From JBJFCE01 sp964437825 (GTDB taxonomy: Bacteria; Bacillota; Clostridia; Lachnospirales; Lachnospiraceae), in the NCBI GenBank assembly GCA_964437825.1, contig CAYTIH010000003.1, positions 14,860 to 78,859 of the forward strand: a DNA stretch of 64,000 nucleotides, read 5' to 3'. Below, piece by piece: positions 8,577-17,554 of the stretch. Below the pieces are notes generated by a model. The model saw only the letters and a program-made list of their open reading frames with translations. It ran no database searches and was not told the DNA's origin. A program made the position numbers and the translations under genes. Each line of letters starts with the position of its first letter. Positions within the stretch are counted from its first letter, which is position 1.

Positions 8577-10187
8577 ATGGCGGTAAGATTACGGAGAATT
8601 TCAGAATCGGATAAGGAGCTTTTGTTCCGGTGGACCAATGATCCCGAGACCAGGAAGCAGTCGTTTTCAACGCAGCCCGTGCCATGGGAGAATCATGTCT
8701 CATGGTTTCAAAGAAAAATGGAAGATCCGGGATGTTATCATTATCTGATGCTGGACGGGGACGAGCCGGTGGGCGTGGTCCGTCTGGACAGGCTCTCCGA
8801 AACAGGGGAGGACAGGGGCCGGGATTCCCACGGCAGATATGCTTATCTGATCAGCGTCAATATTGCGCCGCAGATGCGGGGGCGCGGCTATTTAAAGCCG
8901 ATGTTTCGTCTGATCGAAAAACAGGCGCTTGCGGAAATTCCGGACAGCAGCTATATCAGAGCCGAGGTAAAGATAGGGAATCTGCCGTCCAGAAAAAGTC
9001 TGGAAGCAACCGGATATGAAACCATAGAGATCACGGAGACGGAGCCCGTCGTGGTGATTTATAAACATCGTCTTAAGCATGAAACAGTGATTTATTTCAG
9101 GGCGGACGCAAATGCGCAGATAGGTTACGGACATCTCATGCGCTGTCTGACCATTGCGGATGCCTGTGAAAAACTGGGGATGCAGCCGGTATTTTTACTG
9201 GCCGATCATGAGGCGGAGCAGCTTGTGCTTGACAGGGGATATCCGGTCTGTGTGCTTGAAACGCAGTATCGCCGGATGGAGGAGGAGCTTTTCGTTCTCA
9301 GGGAGAAAATCCGGGACGACGCCCTGATCGTACTGGACAGCTATTTCCTGACGCAGCACTATGTCCGTACCCTGAAAGAAGAAGGGCATGCGCTGGTCTG
9401 GATGGACGATCTGGGAGAAGCGGATTATCCTGTGGATTGTTTGATTAACTATAATATGTATGCGGATACGCTCGGATATGAAAGCAAAAAGGCAGCAGGA
9501 AAGTATTTGCTCGGAACGCATTTTGCTCCGGTCAGACCGGGCTTTTGCGGGGAGACTTATCAAGTCGCTCCGGAGCTTTTGAATATACTGATTACCACAG
9601 GGGCCTCAGATCCCTGCGGCGCGGGCCTATTGTTCGCCGAGGGACTTCTGAAAAAGGGGATTCGCGGCCGGATTCAGGTGGTATGCGGCAGATATTATCC
9701 CGACGCGGAGAAGCTTCGGGAGCTGGAAAAAGAGCAGAAAGGCCAAACGAGCATTACGCTGTTGCAGAATCTGACTGATTTGTCGCAGGTAATGAAAGCA
9801 AGTGATCTGGCGATTGCGGCGGCGGGAAGCGCTTTGTATGAATTATGCGCAGTGGGCGTGCCGACGCTGGTATATTATTTTGCGGATAACCAAAAAAGAG
9901 GAGCGCAGGCGTTTGCCGAAAAAACAGGCAGCGTAAATCTGGGGGATCTGCGTTTGGAAAAGCAGGAGTCCTTTAATAGGGCTTATCAGGCGGTGTGCAG
10001 ACTGCAGGATCAAAAGGAGCGCAGGGCGGTCAGCGAGCGTATGCAAAGCCTTGTGGACGCAAAGGGAGCCCGGCGGATTGCACGGGAATTGCGGGATATA
10101 TTAAAAAATAGGAATTGTCTTGGAGATCGGAATGAAACAGGTACAGGAATATCGGACAACAAAACAGAAACGGGAAGCGTCCTTTGA
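8577..10187 (+). CDS. Fused PseH N-acetyltransferase / PseG UDP-sugar hydrolase
   Basis: One 536-residue protein that seems to carry two pathway steps. Residues 1-165 are a GNAT domain with the acetyl-CoA loop QMRGRGYLK (99-107), matching PseH, which acetylates the 4-amino group. Residues ~168-515 match PseG, the GT-B-fold hydrolase that removes UDP: FRADANAQIGYGHLMRC (174-190) contains the presumed catalytic His186, and AAAGSALYELCAVGVPTL forms the nucleotide-binding block. The junction has no stop or frameshift, so this looks like a true fusion. With pseB, pseC, pseI and pseF it completes the route to CMP-pseudaminic acid. The start at 8577 follows AAGGCGGAGAG and lies 15 bases after pseI. 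Confidence 0.92.
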   Translation: MAVRLRRISESDKELLFRWTNDPETRKQSFSTQPVPWENHVSWFQRKMEDPGCYHYLMLDGDEPVGVVRLDRLSETGEDRGRDSHGRYAYLISVNIAPQMRGRGYLKPMFRLIEKQALAEIPDSSYIRAEVKIGNLPSRKSLEATGYETIEITETEPVVVIYKHRLKHETVIYFRADANAQIGYGHLMRCLTIADACEKLGMQPVFLLADHEAEQLVLDRGYPVCVLETQYRRMEEELFVLREKIRDDALIVLDSYFLTQHYVRTLKEEGHALVWMDDLGEADYPVDCLINYNMYADTLGYESKKAAGKYLLGTHFAPVRPGFCGETYQVAPELLNILITTGASDPCGAGLLFAEGLLKKGIRGRIQVVCGRYYPDAEKLRELEKEQKGQTSITLLQNLTDLSQVMKASDLAIAAAGSALYELCAVGVPTLVYYFADNQKRGAQAFAEKTGSVNLGDLRLEKQESFNRAYQAVCRLQDQKERRAVSERMQSLVDAKGARRIARELRDILKNRNCLGDRNETGTGISDNKTETGSVL

Positions 10188-11256
10188 GCTGCTTCGGATT
10201 ATTGCCATGTGCATGATTATTTCCCTGCATTATCTGTCGAAGGGAGATCTTCTGAGGCCGCTTTCGGAAGCGGAAGGAATGAACGGCGCAGCGGCTGCTG
10301 CATGGGTCATGGAAGCGCTGTGCCTTGTGGCTGTGAACGTGTATGTATTAATCAGCGGATATTTCGGACTGCACAGTAGCTTCCGGCTGTCAAAGCTTTT
10401 GCGGCTGTGGGGAACCGTTATTTTTTATTCTGTCTGCATTACACTTCTGCTGGGGCTGACGGGAAATCTGTCTCAGGATGGAAACGTTATCTCTTTGGCG
10501 CAATTTTCGATTTATGACTGGATGAATGTGATTTTTCCGGTTGTGACACAGCAGTACTGGTTTATCACAGCCTATGTGGTACTGTATTTGTGCATGCCGT
10601 TTTTAAATGCCGGAATGGAGAAATTGGACCGTAGGACCTTCAGGAATATTCTGATTTGTCTTTTTGTGATCTTTTCCGTTTCCAAGTCGGTACTGCCGAT
10701 GGAGCTTCCGACCGATCGGAAGGGATACGATGTCCTCTGGCTGATTTGCGTGTATCTGCTCGGAGGATATTTCGGAAGGTATGGATGTCCGGTATTTGAT
10801 AAAACGAGAAGATCGGTTTTGCTGTATCTGGCAGGCGCGGCGGCAACCGCAGGCGCGGCTTTTGCCGTGCGTTATCTGTACCTGACAAGGGGAATGCTTG
10901 CGGAGTTTGTGTTAAAGAACCGTTTTTATACGTACAATCATATATTCTGTCTGGCTGCTTCCATTGGATTTTTCGGTATTTTCACCAAAGTACATATAAA
11001 GTCTGTCAAATTGTCAAAGCTGATTTGTGAGGCTGCTTCGTGTACGATGGCTGTTTATCTGATTCATGAGCAGCTCTATCTGCGCTATCTGTGGCCGAAG
11101 TGGTTTCAGGTGCACAGTCAGGCGGGGAAATGGACCTTTCTGCCGCATATGATCGTAACCGTGGCAGCCGTATTTGTCATATGCGTATCGGTCGAATGGA
11201 TCAGAAAGACGCTTGCGAGGAAGATTGGTCAAAAAGTTGTATCTTTGGACGAATAA
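10132..11256 (+). CDS. Acyltransferase 3 family integral membrane protein
   Basis: A 374-residue polytopic membrane protein of the acyltransferase-3 family. The first helix region FELLRIIAMCMIISLHYLS holds the conserved Arg and His, and QQYWFITAYVVLYLCMPFL is the second conserved block of this family. It probably O-acetylates (or acylates with another short acid) a sugar of the exported glycan. The ATG at 10132 has GGAG seven bases upstream and sits inside the 3' end of the pseHG gene, overlapping it by 56 bases, so translation is probably coupled. It is one of four acyltransferase-3 proteins in the window. The acceptor cannot be told from sequence. Confidence 0.83.
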   Translation: MKQVQEYRTTKQKREASFELLRIIAMCMIISLHYLSKGDLLRPLSEAEGMNGAAAAAWVMEALCLVAVNVYVLISGYFGLHSSFRLSKLLRLWGTVIFYSVCITLLLGLTGNLSQDGNVISLAQFSIYDWMNVIFPVVTQQYWFITAYVVLYLCMPFLNAGMEKLDRRTFRNILICLFVIFSVSKSVLPMELPTDRKGYDVLWLICVYLLGGYFGRYGCPVFDKTRRSVLLYLAGAAATAGAAFAVRYLYLTRGMLAEFVLKNRFYTYNHIFCLAASIGFFGIFTKVHIKSVKLSKLICEAASCTMAVYLIHEQLYLRYLWPKWFQVHSQAGKWTFLPHMIVTVAAVFVICVSVEWIRKTLARKIGQKVVSLDE

Positions 11257-11265
11257 TGGTATACT
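11237..11265 (+). promoter_or_regulatory. Promoter before the wecE-like gene
   Basis: TTGTAT (11237-11242), a 17-base spacer and TATACT (11260-11265) with the TGn extension (TGGTATACT). The -35 matches consensus at only three positions but the extended -10 is strong. It straddles the stop codon of the acyltransferase and lies 45 bases before the transaminase ATG at 11310, so it could give a second transcript starting after the pse block. Confidence 0.45.
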
Positions 11266-11309
11266 ACTAAATAATTTAGACAGCGATTTTGCAGATAGAG
11301 GAGAACCGT

Positions 11310-12440
11310 ATGATTCCATTTAATATTCCGCCCTATACGGGAAAAGAATTTGAATATATCAGGCAGGCAGTGGAAAACCAGAAGATCTGCGGTGACGGTC
11401 CGTTTACCCAAAAGTGTAACGAATGGATTGAGCAAAAGACCGGCACAAGCAAGTGTTTATTAACTACTTCCTGTACGCATGCGACGGAGCTGGCTGCTTT
11501 GCTTGCGGATATCAAGGAAGGGGATGAGGTGATTATGCCGTCCTATACCTTTGTATCCACAGCCGATGCGTTTGTGCTGCGCGGCGGGAAGGCTGTATTT
11601 GTGGATATCCGTCCGGATACGATGAATATTGACGAAAATCTGATTGAAGCGGCTGTCACGGAGAGGACAAGGGCGATTGCTCCGGTACATTATGCGGGCG
11701 TTTCCTGTGAGATGGATACCATTATGGACATTGCAAAGAGGCATCATCTGTTGGTGATTGAGGATGCGGCGCAGGGCGTCATGTCCACCTATAAGGGCAG
11801 AGCGCTCGGAACCATCGGTGATTTCGGTGCGTTCAGTTTCCATGAGACCAAAAATTACAGTATGGGCGAGGGCGGCGCACTGTTGATCCGTGATCCGAAA
11901 TATATTGAGGATGCGGAGATCCTCAGGGAAAAAGGGACAAACCGTGCGAAATATTTCCGCGGACAGATTGATAAATATACATGGGTGAACCTCGGTTCTT
12001 CTTATTTGCCGAGTGATATGAATGCTGCCTATCTGTGGGCGCAGCTTGATATGGCGGATGTGATTAATGAAAAAAGACTTGCGCTCTGGAAACGGTATGA
12101 TGAATTATTAAGACCGCTTCAGGAAAAGGGAGTGATCGAATGCCCTACGATTCCGGAGGGCTGCGTGCACAATGCCCATATGTACTATATTAAGGCCAAA
12201 GATCTGGAGGAGCGAACCGGATTGATCGCTTTCCTGAAGGAGAATGATATTTTATCCGTATTTCATTATATACCGCTCCATACTGCGCCTGCCGGAAAGC
12301 GGTTTGGGCGTTTTCACGGGGAGGACCGCTATACTACGAGGGAGAGTGAAAGACTGCTTCGGCTTCCGATGTACTATACGCTTACGCTGGAGCAGGTAGA
12401 GTATATTGCCGGTAAAGTGAAGGAGTTCTACCGCGTATGA
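11310..12440 (+). CDS. wecE: dTDP-4-amino-4,6-dideoxygalactose transaminase, WecE/RffA type
   Basis: A PLP-dependent DegT-family aminotransferase that would convert dTDP-4-keto-6-deoxyglucose to dTDP-4-amino-4,6-dideoxygalactose (dTDP-Fuc4N). It is 376 residues, the length of E. coli WecE, and begins PFNIPPYTGKEFEYI as that family does. The PLP lysine is Lys181 in SFHETKNYSMGEGG; EDAAQGV (151-157) supplies the pyridine-nitrogen Asp. The start is ATG 11310 with AGAGGAG upstream. Its dTDP-glucose supply genes (rmlA, rmlB) are not in the window and would have to be elsewhere. The GNAT gene at 14310 is a candidate for the following N-acetylation (WecD-like), which is an inference. Confidence 0.85.
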   Translation: MIPFNIPPYTGKEFEYIRQAVENQKICGDGPFTQKCNEWIEQKTGTSKCLLTTSCTHATELAALLADIKEGDEVIMPSYTFVSTADAFVLRGGKAVFVDIRPDTMNIDENLIEAAVTERTRAIAPVHYAGVSCEMDTIMDIAKRHHLLVIEDAAQGVMSTYKGRALGTIGDFGAFSFHETKNYSMGEGGALLIRDPKYIEDAEILREKGTNRAKYFRGQIDKYTWVNLGSSYLPSDMNAAYLWAQLDMADVINEKRLALWKRYDELLRPLQEKGVIECPTIPEGCVHNAHMYYIKAKDLEERTGLIAFLKENDILSVFHYIPLHTAPAGKRFGRFHGEDRYTTRESERLLRLPMYYTLTLEQVEYIAGKVKEFYRV

Positions 12441-14293
12441 AAGAAGAACAGAGATTAAAAACAATCCGTGATACGCTGTTTGCGCTGGTTGTTGTGACAG
12501 TGTGCAGTATTTTGCTTTGGTATAGCTTTGATTGTTATTATGATCTGAATGACGATGTCATGTTAAAGGATATCCTGTCGGGTACCTATACGGGTTCGCC
12601 GAGCCCTATGAATATTCAGATGCTGTACCCGGCAGGGGTATTAATCAGTATTTTTTACAGGCTGGTGCCATCCCTGCCATGGTATGGCATTTTTTTGTGT
12701 ACCTGCCATTTTTTGTGTATCTTTTTGATTGCGAAAAGAAGTATTTCTTTTGCTGCCGGGTTTCTGAAAAAATGCATTGTGATCGTGACCCAGTTTTTTC
12801 TGCTTTTGGGATTGCTATTGTACGAGCTGATTTATATACAGTATTCTGTTACCTGCGCTTTGCTTGCGGCGACTGGAATCTTTCTTTTTTATACGACGGA
12901 TGACAGGCTGGAGCCGGGGAAATTTATTCGTAAAAATATAATCAGTATGATTCTGGTAATTTTGGCTTTTTATGTGCGAATGGAAATGATGCTGCTGCTG
13001 TGTCCCATGATTGGTGCGGCGGGACTTGCGAAATGGTTCCAGGGTTCCGTTAAAACGAAAACCGGTCCGTTCAAAATTCAGAATCTGTTCAAATATCTGA
13101 CGCCTTTGATTGTGGTTTTAGTCGGAATGGGAGTGGGTCTGATCTCAAATGAAATCGCATACGGCAGCGAGGAGTGGAGGGAGTTTGACACCTTTTTTGA
13201 TTACCGCACCGAGCTTTACGATTTTCAGGAAAGCCCGCCTGATTATGAGGAAAATCAGGCCTATTATAACGGAATCGGTCTTGCGGCGGCGGAAGTTGAG
13301 CTTCTGAATAATTATAATTTTGCGCTGGATGACAAGATTAATGCGGATATATTAAACAATATTGTGAATTATAATCGTGTTTTTCTTGGGAAAGATTATT
13401 TTAAGTATGGTTTGTATGACGGACTGCGCCTGTACTTATATCAGGTTACCCATACGGATGACGCGCCGTGGATTTATGTTGTCCGGATGCTGTATCTGCT
13501 GGTTCTGATTACGGGAATCATGCAGAAGAATATCGGTATTGTGTGGAAGCTCGCGCTGCTGTTTTCCATGCGCTCGGTCAGCTGGATGTATCTGATCATG
13601 CGCGGCAGAATGCGTGACAGGATTACGAATTCTCTCTATTTGACAGAGGTGTTGATTCTGGCGGCTATGCTGCTGATAGAGATGCATCGGCTGTTAGAGG
13701 AATACCGGATAAAGACGGCAGCGGCGACAGAGCACGGTGATAAAAGGACGCCTTATATTCCGCAGTATCGCAGATATTGGCCGTTGACAGCGGCGCTTTT
13801 ATTAATCGTACTTACTGCCATACCGGTCCTGCAAAATGTCCGGAGAGTAGAACAGGAACAGGAGCGCAGGGAGCAGGTAAATCGTGAGTGGGAGCTGATT
13901 TGCGGCTATTTTATGGAGCATCCCGATCATTTTTATCTTGTGGATGTATATTCTACGGTGAAATATTCCGAGAAAATGTTTGTAAATGTGGATAACAGCT
14001 ACAGAAATTTTGATATCTGCGGAGGATGGACGTCAAAGAGTCCTATTTATGCGGAGAAGCTGTCCCGGAGAGGAATCGGAAATATAGAGTCCGATCTGAT
14101 ACACATGAACAATGTTTACTTTGTCACCGGAATCGACCGGGATATGGACTGGATTGTAGCTTATTACAGGAGTAAGGGCTATGAGATCAGGCTGGATACG
14201 GAGAAATGCTTTAAGGTGGACGGAGAGAAGCGGTTTATGGTGTATAAGGTGCGGCTTTATCAGGAGCTGGAGCAGGCGGGTGCGGAGCTGTAG
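12437..14293 (+). CDS. Large polytopic membrane protein, GT-C-like
   Basis: A 618-residue protein that overlaps the wecE-like stop by an ATGA. It has an N-terminal helix (about 12-32), then the acidic loop DLNDDVMLKDILSG, about ten further helices, and a C-terminal hydrophilic domain (about 470-618) after a last helix. An acidic pair in the first outside loop is typical of GT-C glycosyltransferases that use polyprenyl-phosphate sugars, and the overall plan resembles that class. I do not recognise a named family with certainty. The C-terminal domain, probably extracytoplasmic, has several Tyr-rich and charged stretches and no motif I can name. It may transfer a sugar supplied by the polyprenyl-phosphate glycosyltransferase at 14935. 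Confidence 0.75.
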   Translation: MKEEQRLKTIRDTLFALVVVTVCSILLWYSFDCYYDLNDDVMLKDILSGTYTGSPSPMNIQMLYPAGVLISIFYRLVPSLPWYGIFLCTCHFLCIFLIAKRSISFAAGFLKKCIVIVTQFFLLLGLLLYELIYIQYSVTCALLAATGIFLFYTTDDRLEPGKFIRKNIISMILVILAFYVRMEMMLLLCPMIGAAGLAKWFQGSVKTKTGPFKIQNLFKYLTPLIVVLVGMGVGLISNEIAYGSEEWREFDTFFDYRTELYDFQESPPDYEENQAYYNGIGLAAAEVELLNNYNFALDDKINADILNNIVNYNRVFLGKDYFKYGLYDGLRLYLYQVTHTDDAPWIYVVRMLYLLVLITGIMQKNIGIVWKLALLFSMRSVSWMYLIMRGRMRDRITNSLYLTEVLILAAMLLIEMHRLLEEYRIKTAAATEHGDKRTPYIPQYRRYWPLTAALLLIVLTAIPVLQNVRRVEQEQERREQVNREWELICGYFMEHPDHFYLVDVYSTVKYSEKMFVNVDNSYRNFDICGGWTSKSPIYAEKLSRRGIGNIESDLIHMNNVYFVTGIDRDMDWIVAYYRSKGYEIRLDTEKCFKVDGEKRFMVYKVRLYQELEQAGAEL

Positions 14294-14309
14294 TCTGATA
14301 GGCAGGGTG

Positions 14310-14927
14310 ATGGCTGATATGAGTGGGGATGAACTTCGGGAAATGAATATGAATGCGGAGAAATCGAAAACGGAGCGTTTGGAAGGCGATACGGTTTATC
14401 TGAGGGTTATGACGCCGGAGGATACCGATCTGATTGTAAAGTGGCGTAATGAGGATTTTGTCAGGGAGAATTTTATCTATCAAAAGCCGTTTACCAGAGA
14501 GGGGCATTTGAACTGGATCAAGACACAGATAGAACCGGGACATGTGGTCCAGTTTATGATTTGCAGGAAAGCGGATGATCGGCCGGTCGGAAGTGTGTAT
14601 TTCCGGGATATTGACAGGGAGCACAAAAGAGCGGAATATGGTATTTTTATAGGAGAAAAGGAAGCCTTAGGACAGGGAATCGGAACGCAGGCGGCGGTTT
14701 TAGCCGTACGGTACGGATTTTCGAAGCTAAAGCTTCACAGGATTATGCTGCGGGTTCTTGCAGGGAATCCAAGAGCCAAGAGAAGCTATGAAAAGGCAGG
14801 ATTTGCAGAAGAGGGCAGATTTCGTGAGCATGTATTTCTGAACGGGCGGTTTCAGGATGTGATTTTCATGGGAATGCTCAATCCGGATGAAACTAAAGAA
14901 TCGCCGAATCAGTCTGGCGGAGAATAG
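14310..14927 (+). CDS. GNAT family N-acetyltransferase (RimJ/RimL type)
   Basis: A 205-residue acetyl-CoA-dependent acetyltransferase. The domain begins around LEGDTVYLRVMTPEDTDLI and contains the acetyl-CoA loop GIGTQAA and the NPRAKRSYEKAGF block typical of the RimJ/RimL branch, which also includes sugar-nucleotide N-acetyltransferases such as PseH. Context suggests it acetylates an aminosugar nucleotide, perhaps the WecE product or the PglE product, because no PglD-type enzyme is visible. The start is uncertain: ATG at 14310 (with GCAGGG upstream) is used here, but ATGs at 14319, 14343 and 14355 are also in frame before the conserved domain. The gene precedes the polyprenyl-phosphate glycosyltransferase by 7 bases. 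Confidence 0.82.
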   Translation: MADMSGDELREMNMNAEKSKTERLEGDTVYLRVMTPEDTDLIVKWRNEDFVRENFIYQKPFTREGHLNWIKTQIEPGHVVQFMICRKADDRPVGSVYFRDIDREHKRAEYGIFIGEKEALGQGIGTQAAVLAVRYGFSKLKLHRIMLRVLAGNPRAKRSYEKAGFAEEGRFREHVFLNGRFQDVIFMGMLNPDETKESPNQSGGE

Positions 14928-14934
14928 GAGAACT

Positions 14935-15879
14935 ATGAAGGTAAGCTTTATAATACCCTGCTATCGGTCTTCGCAGACCTTGCCGGGGGTGGTGGAAGAA
15001 ATTAAACAATCGATGGAGCAGCGCAGGGACGATTCCTATGAGCTGATACTGGTCAACGACTGCTCTCCGGATGATACCTTTGATACGATCAGACGGCTTG
15101 TATCAACGAACCGGAATGTCATCGGCGTCAATCTGGCTAAAAATTTCGGACAGCATGCTGCGCTGATGGCCGGATTTCATGAGGCAACGGGGGATGTTGT
15201 GGTATGTCTGGATGACGACGGACAAACCCCTGCGAATGAGGTCGGAAAGCTGCTGCAGGGAATAGAACAGGGAAGCGATGTCGTATATGCCAAGTACTCG
15301 AATAAAAAGCACTCTGCCTTCCGGAATTTCGGCAGCAGGGCAAATGAACTGATGACCAGAGTGATGCTGGGCAAGCCAAGGGAGTTATATATTTCCAGCT
15401 ATTTTGCTGCAAGGCGTTTTGTAGTGGATGATATGCTCAGGTATGAAAACTGCTATCCGTATGTGATCGGTCTGGTGCTCCGTGCGACCAGGAATATTAC
15501 GAATGTTGATGTTACACATAGAGAACGTGAGATAGGCACCTCCGGTTATAACATGAAAAAGCTCCTTAGTCTCTGGTTTAACGGATTTACCGCATTTTCC
15601 ATTAAGCCGCTCAGAATTGCCACTTTGATCGGCGGCTTTACGGCTGTCTGCGGATTTTGCTACGGAATTTATACCGTAATCAAGAAGTTTTTCAATCCGG
15701 CAGTGCCGGCGGGATTCAGTGCCATGATGTCGGCGCTGGTGTTCATCGGAGGAATGATTATGCTGATGCTTGGCCTGATCGGCGAATATATCGGAAGAAT
15801 GTATATCAGTATGAATCGTTCGCCTCAGTTCGTAGTGCGGGAGAGAATTGTCAGTGGAGAAGAAAAAACACCGGAATAG
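14935..15879 (+). CDS. Polyprenyl-phosphate glycosyltransferase, GtrB/ArnC-like (GT2)
   Basis: A 314-residue GT2 enzyme of the DPM1/GtrB/ArnC group, which moves a sugar from a nucleotide donor to undecaprenyl phosphate on the cytoplasmic face. The GT-A domain has SFIIPCYRSS, NDCSPDDTFD and the metal/donor block LDDDGQTP; two C-terminal membrane helices (about 220-240 and 260-285) are separated by the PAVPAGFSAMMSA loop typical of the family. The ATG at 14935 has AGGAG four bases upstream, so I prefer it to the frame start at 14887. This gives a lipid-linked sugar for use outside the cell; the several GT-C-like proteins in the window are candidate users. Confidence 0.9.
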   Translation: MKVSFIIPCYRSSQTLPGVVEEIKQSMEQRRDDSYELILVNDCSPDDTFDTIRRLVSTNRNVIGVNLAKNFGQHAALMAGFHEATGDVVVCLDDDGQTPANEVGKLLQGIEQGSDVVYAKYSNKKHSAFRNFGSRANELMTRVMLGKPRELYISSYFAARRFVVDDMLRYENCYPYVIGLVLRATRNITNVDVTHREREIGTSGYNMKKLLSLWFNGFTAFSIKPLRIATLIGGFTAVCGFCYGIYTVIKKFFNPAVPAGFSAMMSALVFIGGMIMLMLGLIGEYIGRMYISMNRSPQFVVRERIVSGEEKTPE

Positions 15880-17554
15880 AAGTATTTTGTTTGCAACGAT
15901 ATATGCAGTGCTTTTTGCCGCGGCAATGGTATTTGGTGCACAGCTTGAAGCGAAAGGAAGTATCGGTTATGCTTCGGGGAAAACCTGGGGCGGTATCTTT
16001 TTCCTGACGCTTCTTTCGTTCCTGTTGACGTCGGGACTGTTTTGGCTGCTGCAGAGGTATGAGCAAAGAGGCCTCGAGGTCATAAAAGCGGTTCCCACGG
16101 GGAAGAAAGAGGATTTACAGTCGAAGGAACCGGAAAGCGCGGGAACCGGAAAGCGCTGGTACAGGCAGAAGCGTTTTTGGATTTATGCGGGAATTGTGCT
16201 GCTGTGCTGGATGCCTTATTTTCTGGCGTCTTATCCGGGATTCTTTTTATATGACGCAGAAACGGAATTGAATATGGTTCTGACTGCAAAATACACGACC
16301 CATCATCCGCTTGCACATGTATTGCTGCTGGGATGGACCATCAAGGTGATTTACAAAATTACCGGAAGCTATAATGCCGGAATTGCGGTTTATATCATCT
16401 GCCAGGCGGTTTTTACCGCCCTGAGCTTCAGCTATATTCTTTACAGAATGAAGGAATGGGGAATTCGAAGGTGGATACGCGTTTTGGGAGGACTGTACTT
16501 TTGTATTTTTCCCGTCATACCCATGTATGCGCTTTGTTCCACAAAGGATGTCTTATTTACTGTGTTTTTGCTGCTGTTTTTGGTAACACTGGCGGATTTT
16601 CGTATCAGCGGGGCAGCGGGTGCGCTTGTTCTGTGCGCAGCGGCGATGCTGCTGCTGCGCAATAACGGGATTTATGCACTGGTGCTGTCGGCCCCGTTTT
16701 TGATTCCGGCATCGGTCAGACGCCGGAAAAAGCTGGCGCTTTCTTTTTTGGCAATCCTGGCTGTGTATTTTGTGTGCTCGTTCGGGCTTAAGATGCTGAC
16801 AAATGCCGATGATCTGGAAAAACAGGAAATGTTAAGCGTACCGATTCAGCAGCTTGCAAGAGTTTACCGGAATGATTATGAAAGCCTGAATCAGTCCGAG
16901 GTGGAGACGCTGCATCAATTTTTGTCTGACGAGGCGCTTCAAAGATATCGGCCGGTACTGTCCGACCCTGTGAAGGCAGCCTTTGACAGTGAGGCTTATA
17001 CGGCTCACCGGAGGGAATTCTGGAGGCTGTGGCTTTCGGTGGGCATGGAGCATCCGGCGGCCTATCTGGATGCGTTTCTGGTAAATAATTACGGTTTCTG
17101 GTATCCCTATGCGTCTTTGAATTGCTATCAGGGGAACCGGACTTATAGCTTTGTTTATGAGGACAGCTCTTATTTCGGATATGAAACCGAGCGTCCGGGG
17201 GAGCGAAGCAGCCTGATTCCGGCATTGGATGAATTTGTGCGAAAACTGTCTTTGGAAATTTCGTGGCAGAAAATTCCCGGAGTCAGAATATTGTTCCATC
17301 CGGCGTTTTATTTTTGGATGTTTTTGTTTGGGCTGTGTTATCAGCTGTCACAGGGAAGATATCGGATGTGTGCATACGGACTTCCGATCCTGTTTTTGTA
17401 TTTGACGGTTCTGTTAGGGCCGGCGGTACTGGCGAGATATGTATTGTATTTTTATTTCGGATTTCCGCTGCTTCTGGCATTTGTATTCGGGGGCAGGGAG
17501 GTAAGCGGCGGTCATTGCCCGCAGCCGAAAAAAATGATCAATGAGGAAATATGA
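15854..17554 (+). CDS. DUF6020-like polytopic membrane protein, GT-C-like
   Basis: A 566-residue membrane protein of about twelve helices. The block SYPGFFLYDAETELNMVL followed by YTTHHPLAHVLLLG is characteristic of the DUF6020 family, whose fold and Asp/His loop resemble GT-C glycosyltransferases; the activity of the family is not established to my knowledge. A hydrophilic linker (about 75-105) follows the first two helices, and a large outside loop (about 310-440) is rich in Tyr and charged residues. The start is probably GTG at 15854 (GGGAG upstream), overlapping the preceding gene by 26 bases; TTG at 15848 is an alternative. The 3' end overlaps the next gene by ATGA. A sugar-transfer role is inferred. 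Confidence 0.75.
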   Translation: MEKKKHRNRSILFATIYAVLFAAAMVFGAQLEAKGSIGYASGKTWGGIFFLTLLSFLLTSGLFWLLQRYEQRGLEVIKAVPTGKKEDLQSKEPESAGTGKRWYRQKRFWIYAGIVLLCWMPYFLASYPGFFLYDAETELNMVLTAKYTTHHPLAHVLLLGWTIKVIYKITGSYNAGIAVYIICQAVFTALSFSYILYRMKEWGIRRWIRVLGGLYFCIFPVIPMYALCSTKDVLFTVFLLLFLVTLADFRISGAAGALVLCAAAMLLLRNNGIYALVLSAPFLIPASVRRRKKLALSFLAILAVYFVCSFGLKMLTNADDLEKQEMLSVPIQQLARVYRNDYESLNQSEVETLHQFLSDEALQRYRPVLSDPVKAAFDSEAYTAHRREFWRLWLSVGMEHPAAYLDAFLVNNYGFWYPYASLNCYQGNRTYSFVYEDSSYFGYETERPGERSSLIPALDEFVRKLSLEISWQKIPGVRILFHPAFYFWMFLFGLCYQLSQGRYRMCAYGLPILFLYLTVLLGPAVLARYVLYFYFGFPLLLAFVFGGREVSGGHCPQPKKMINEEI

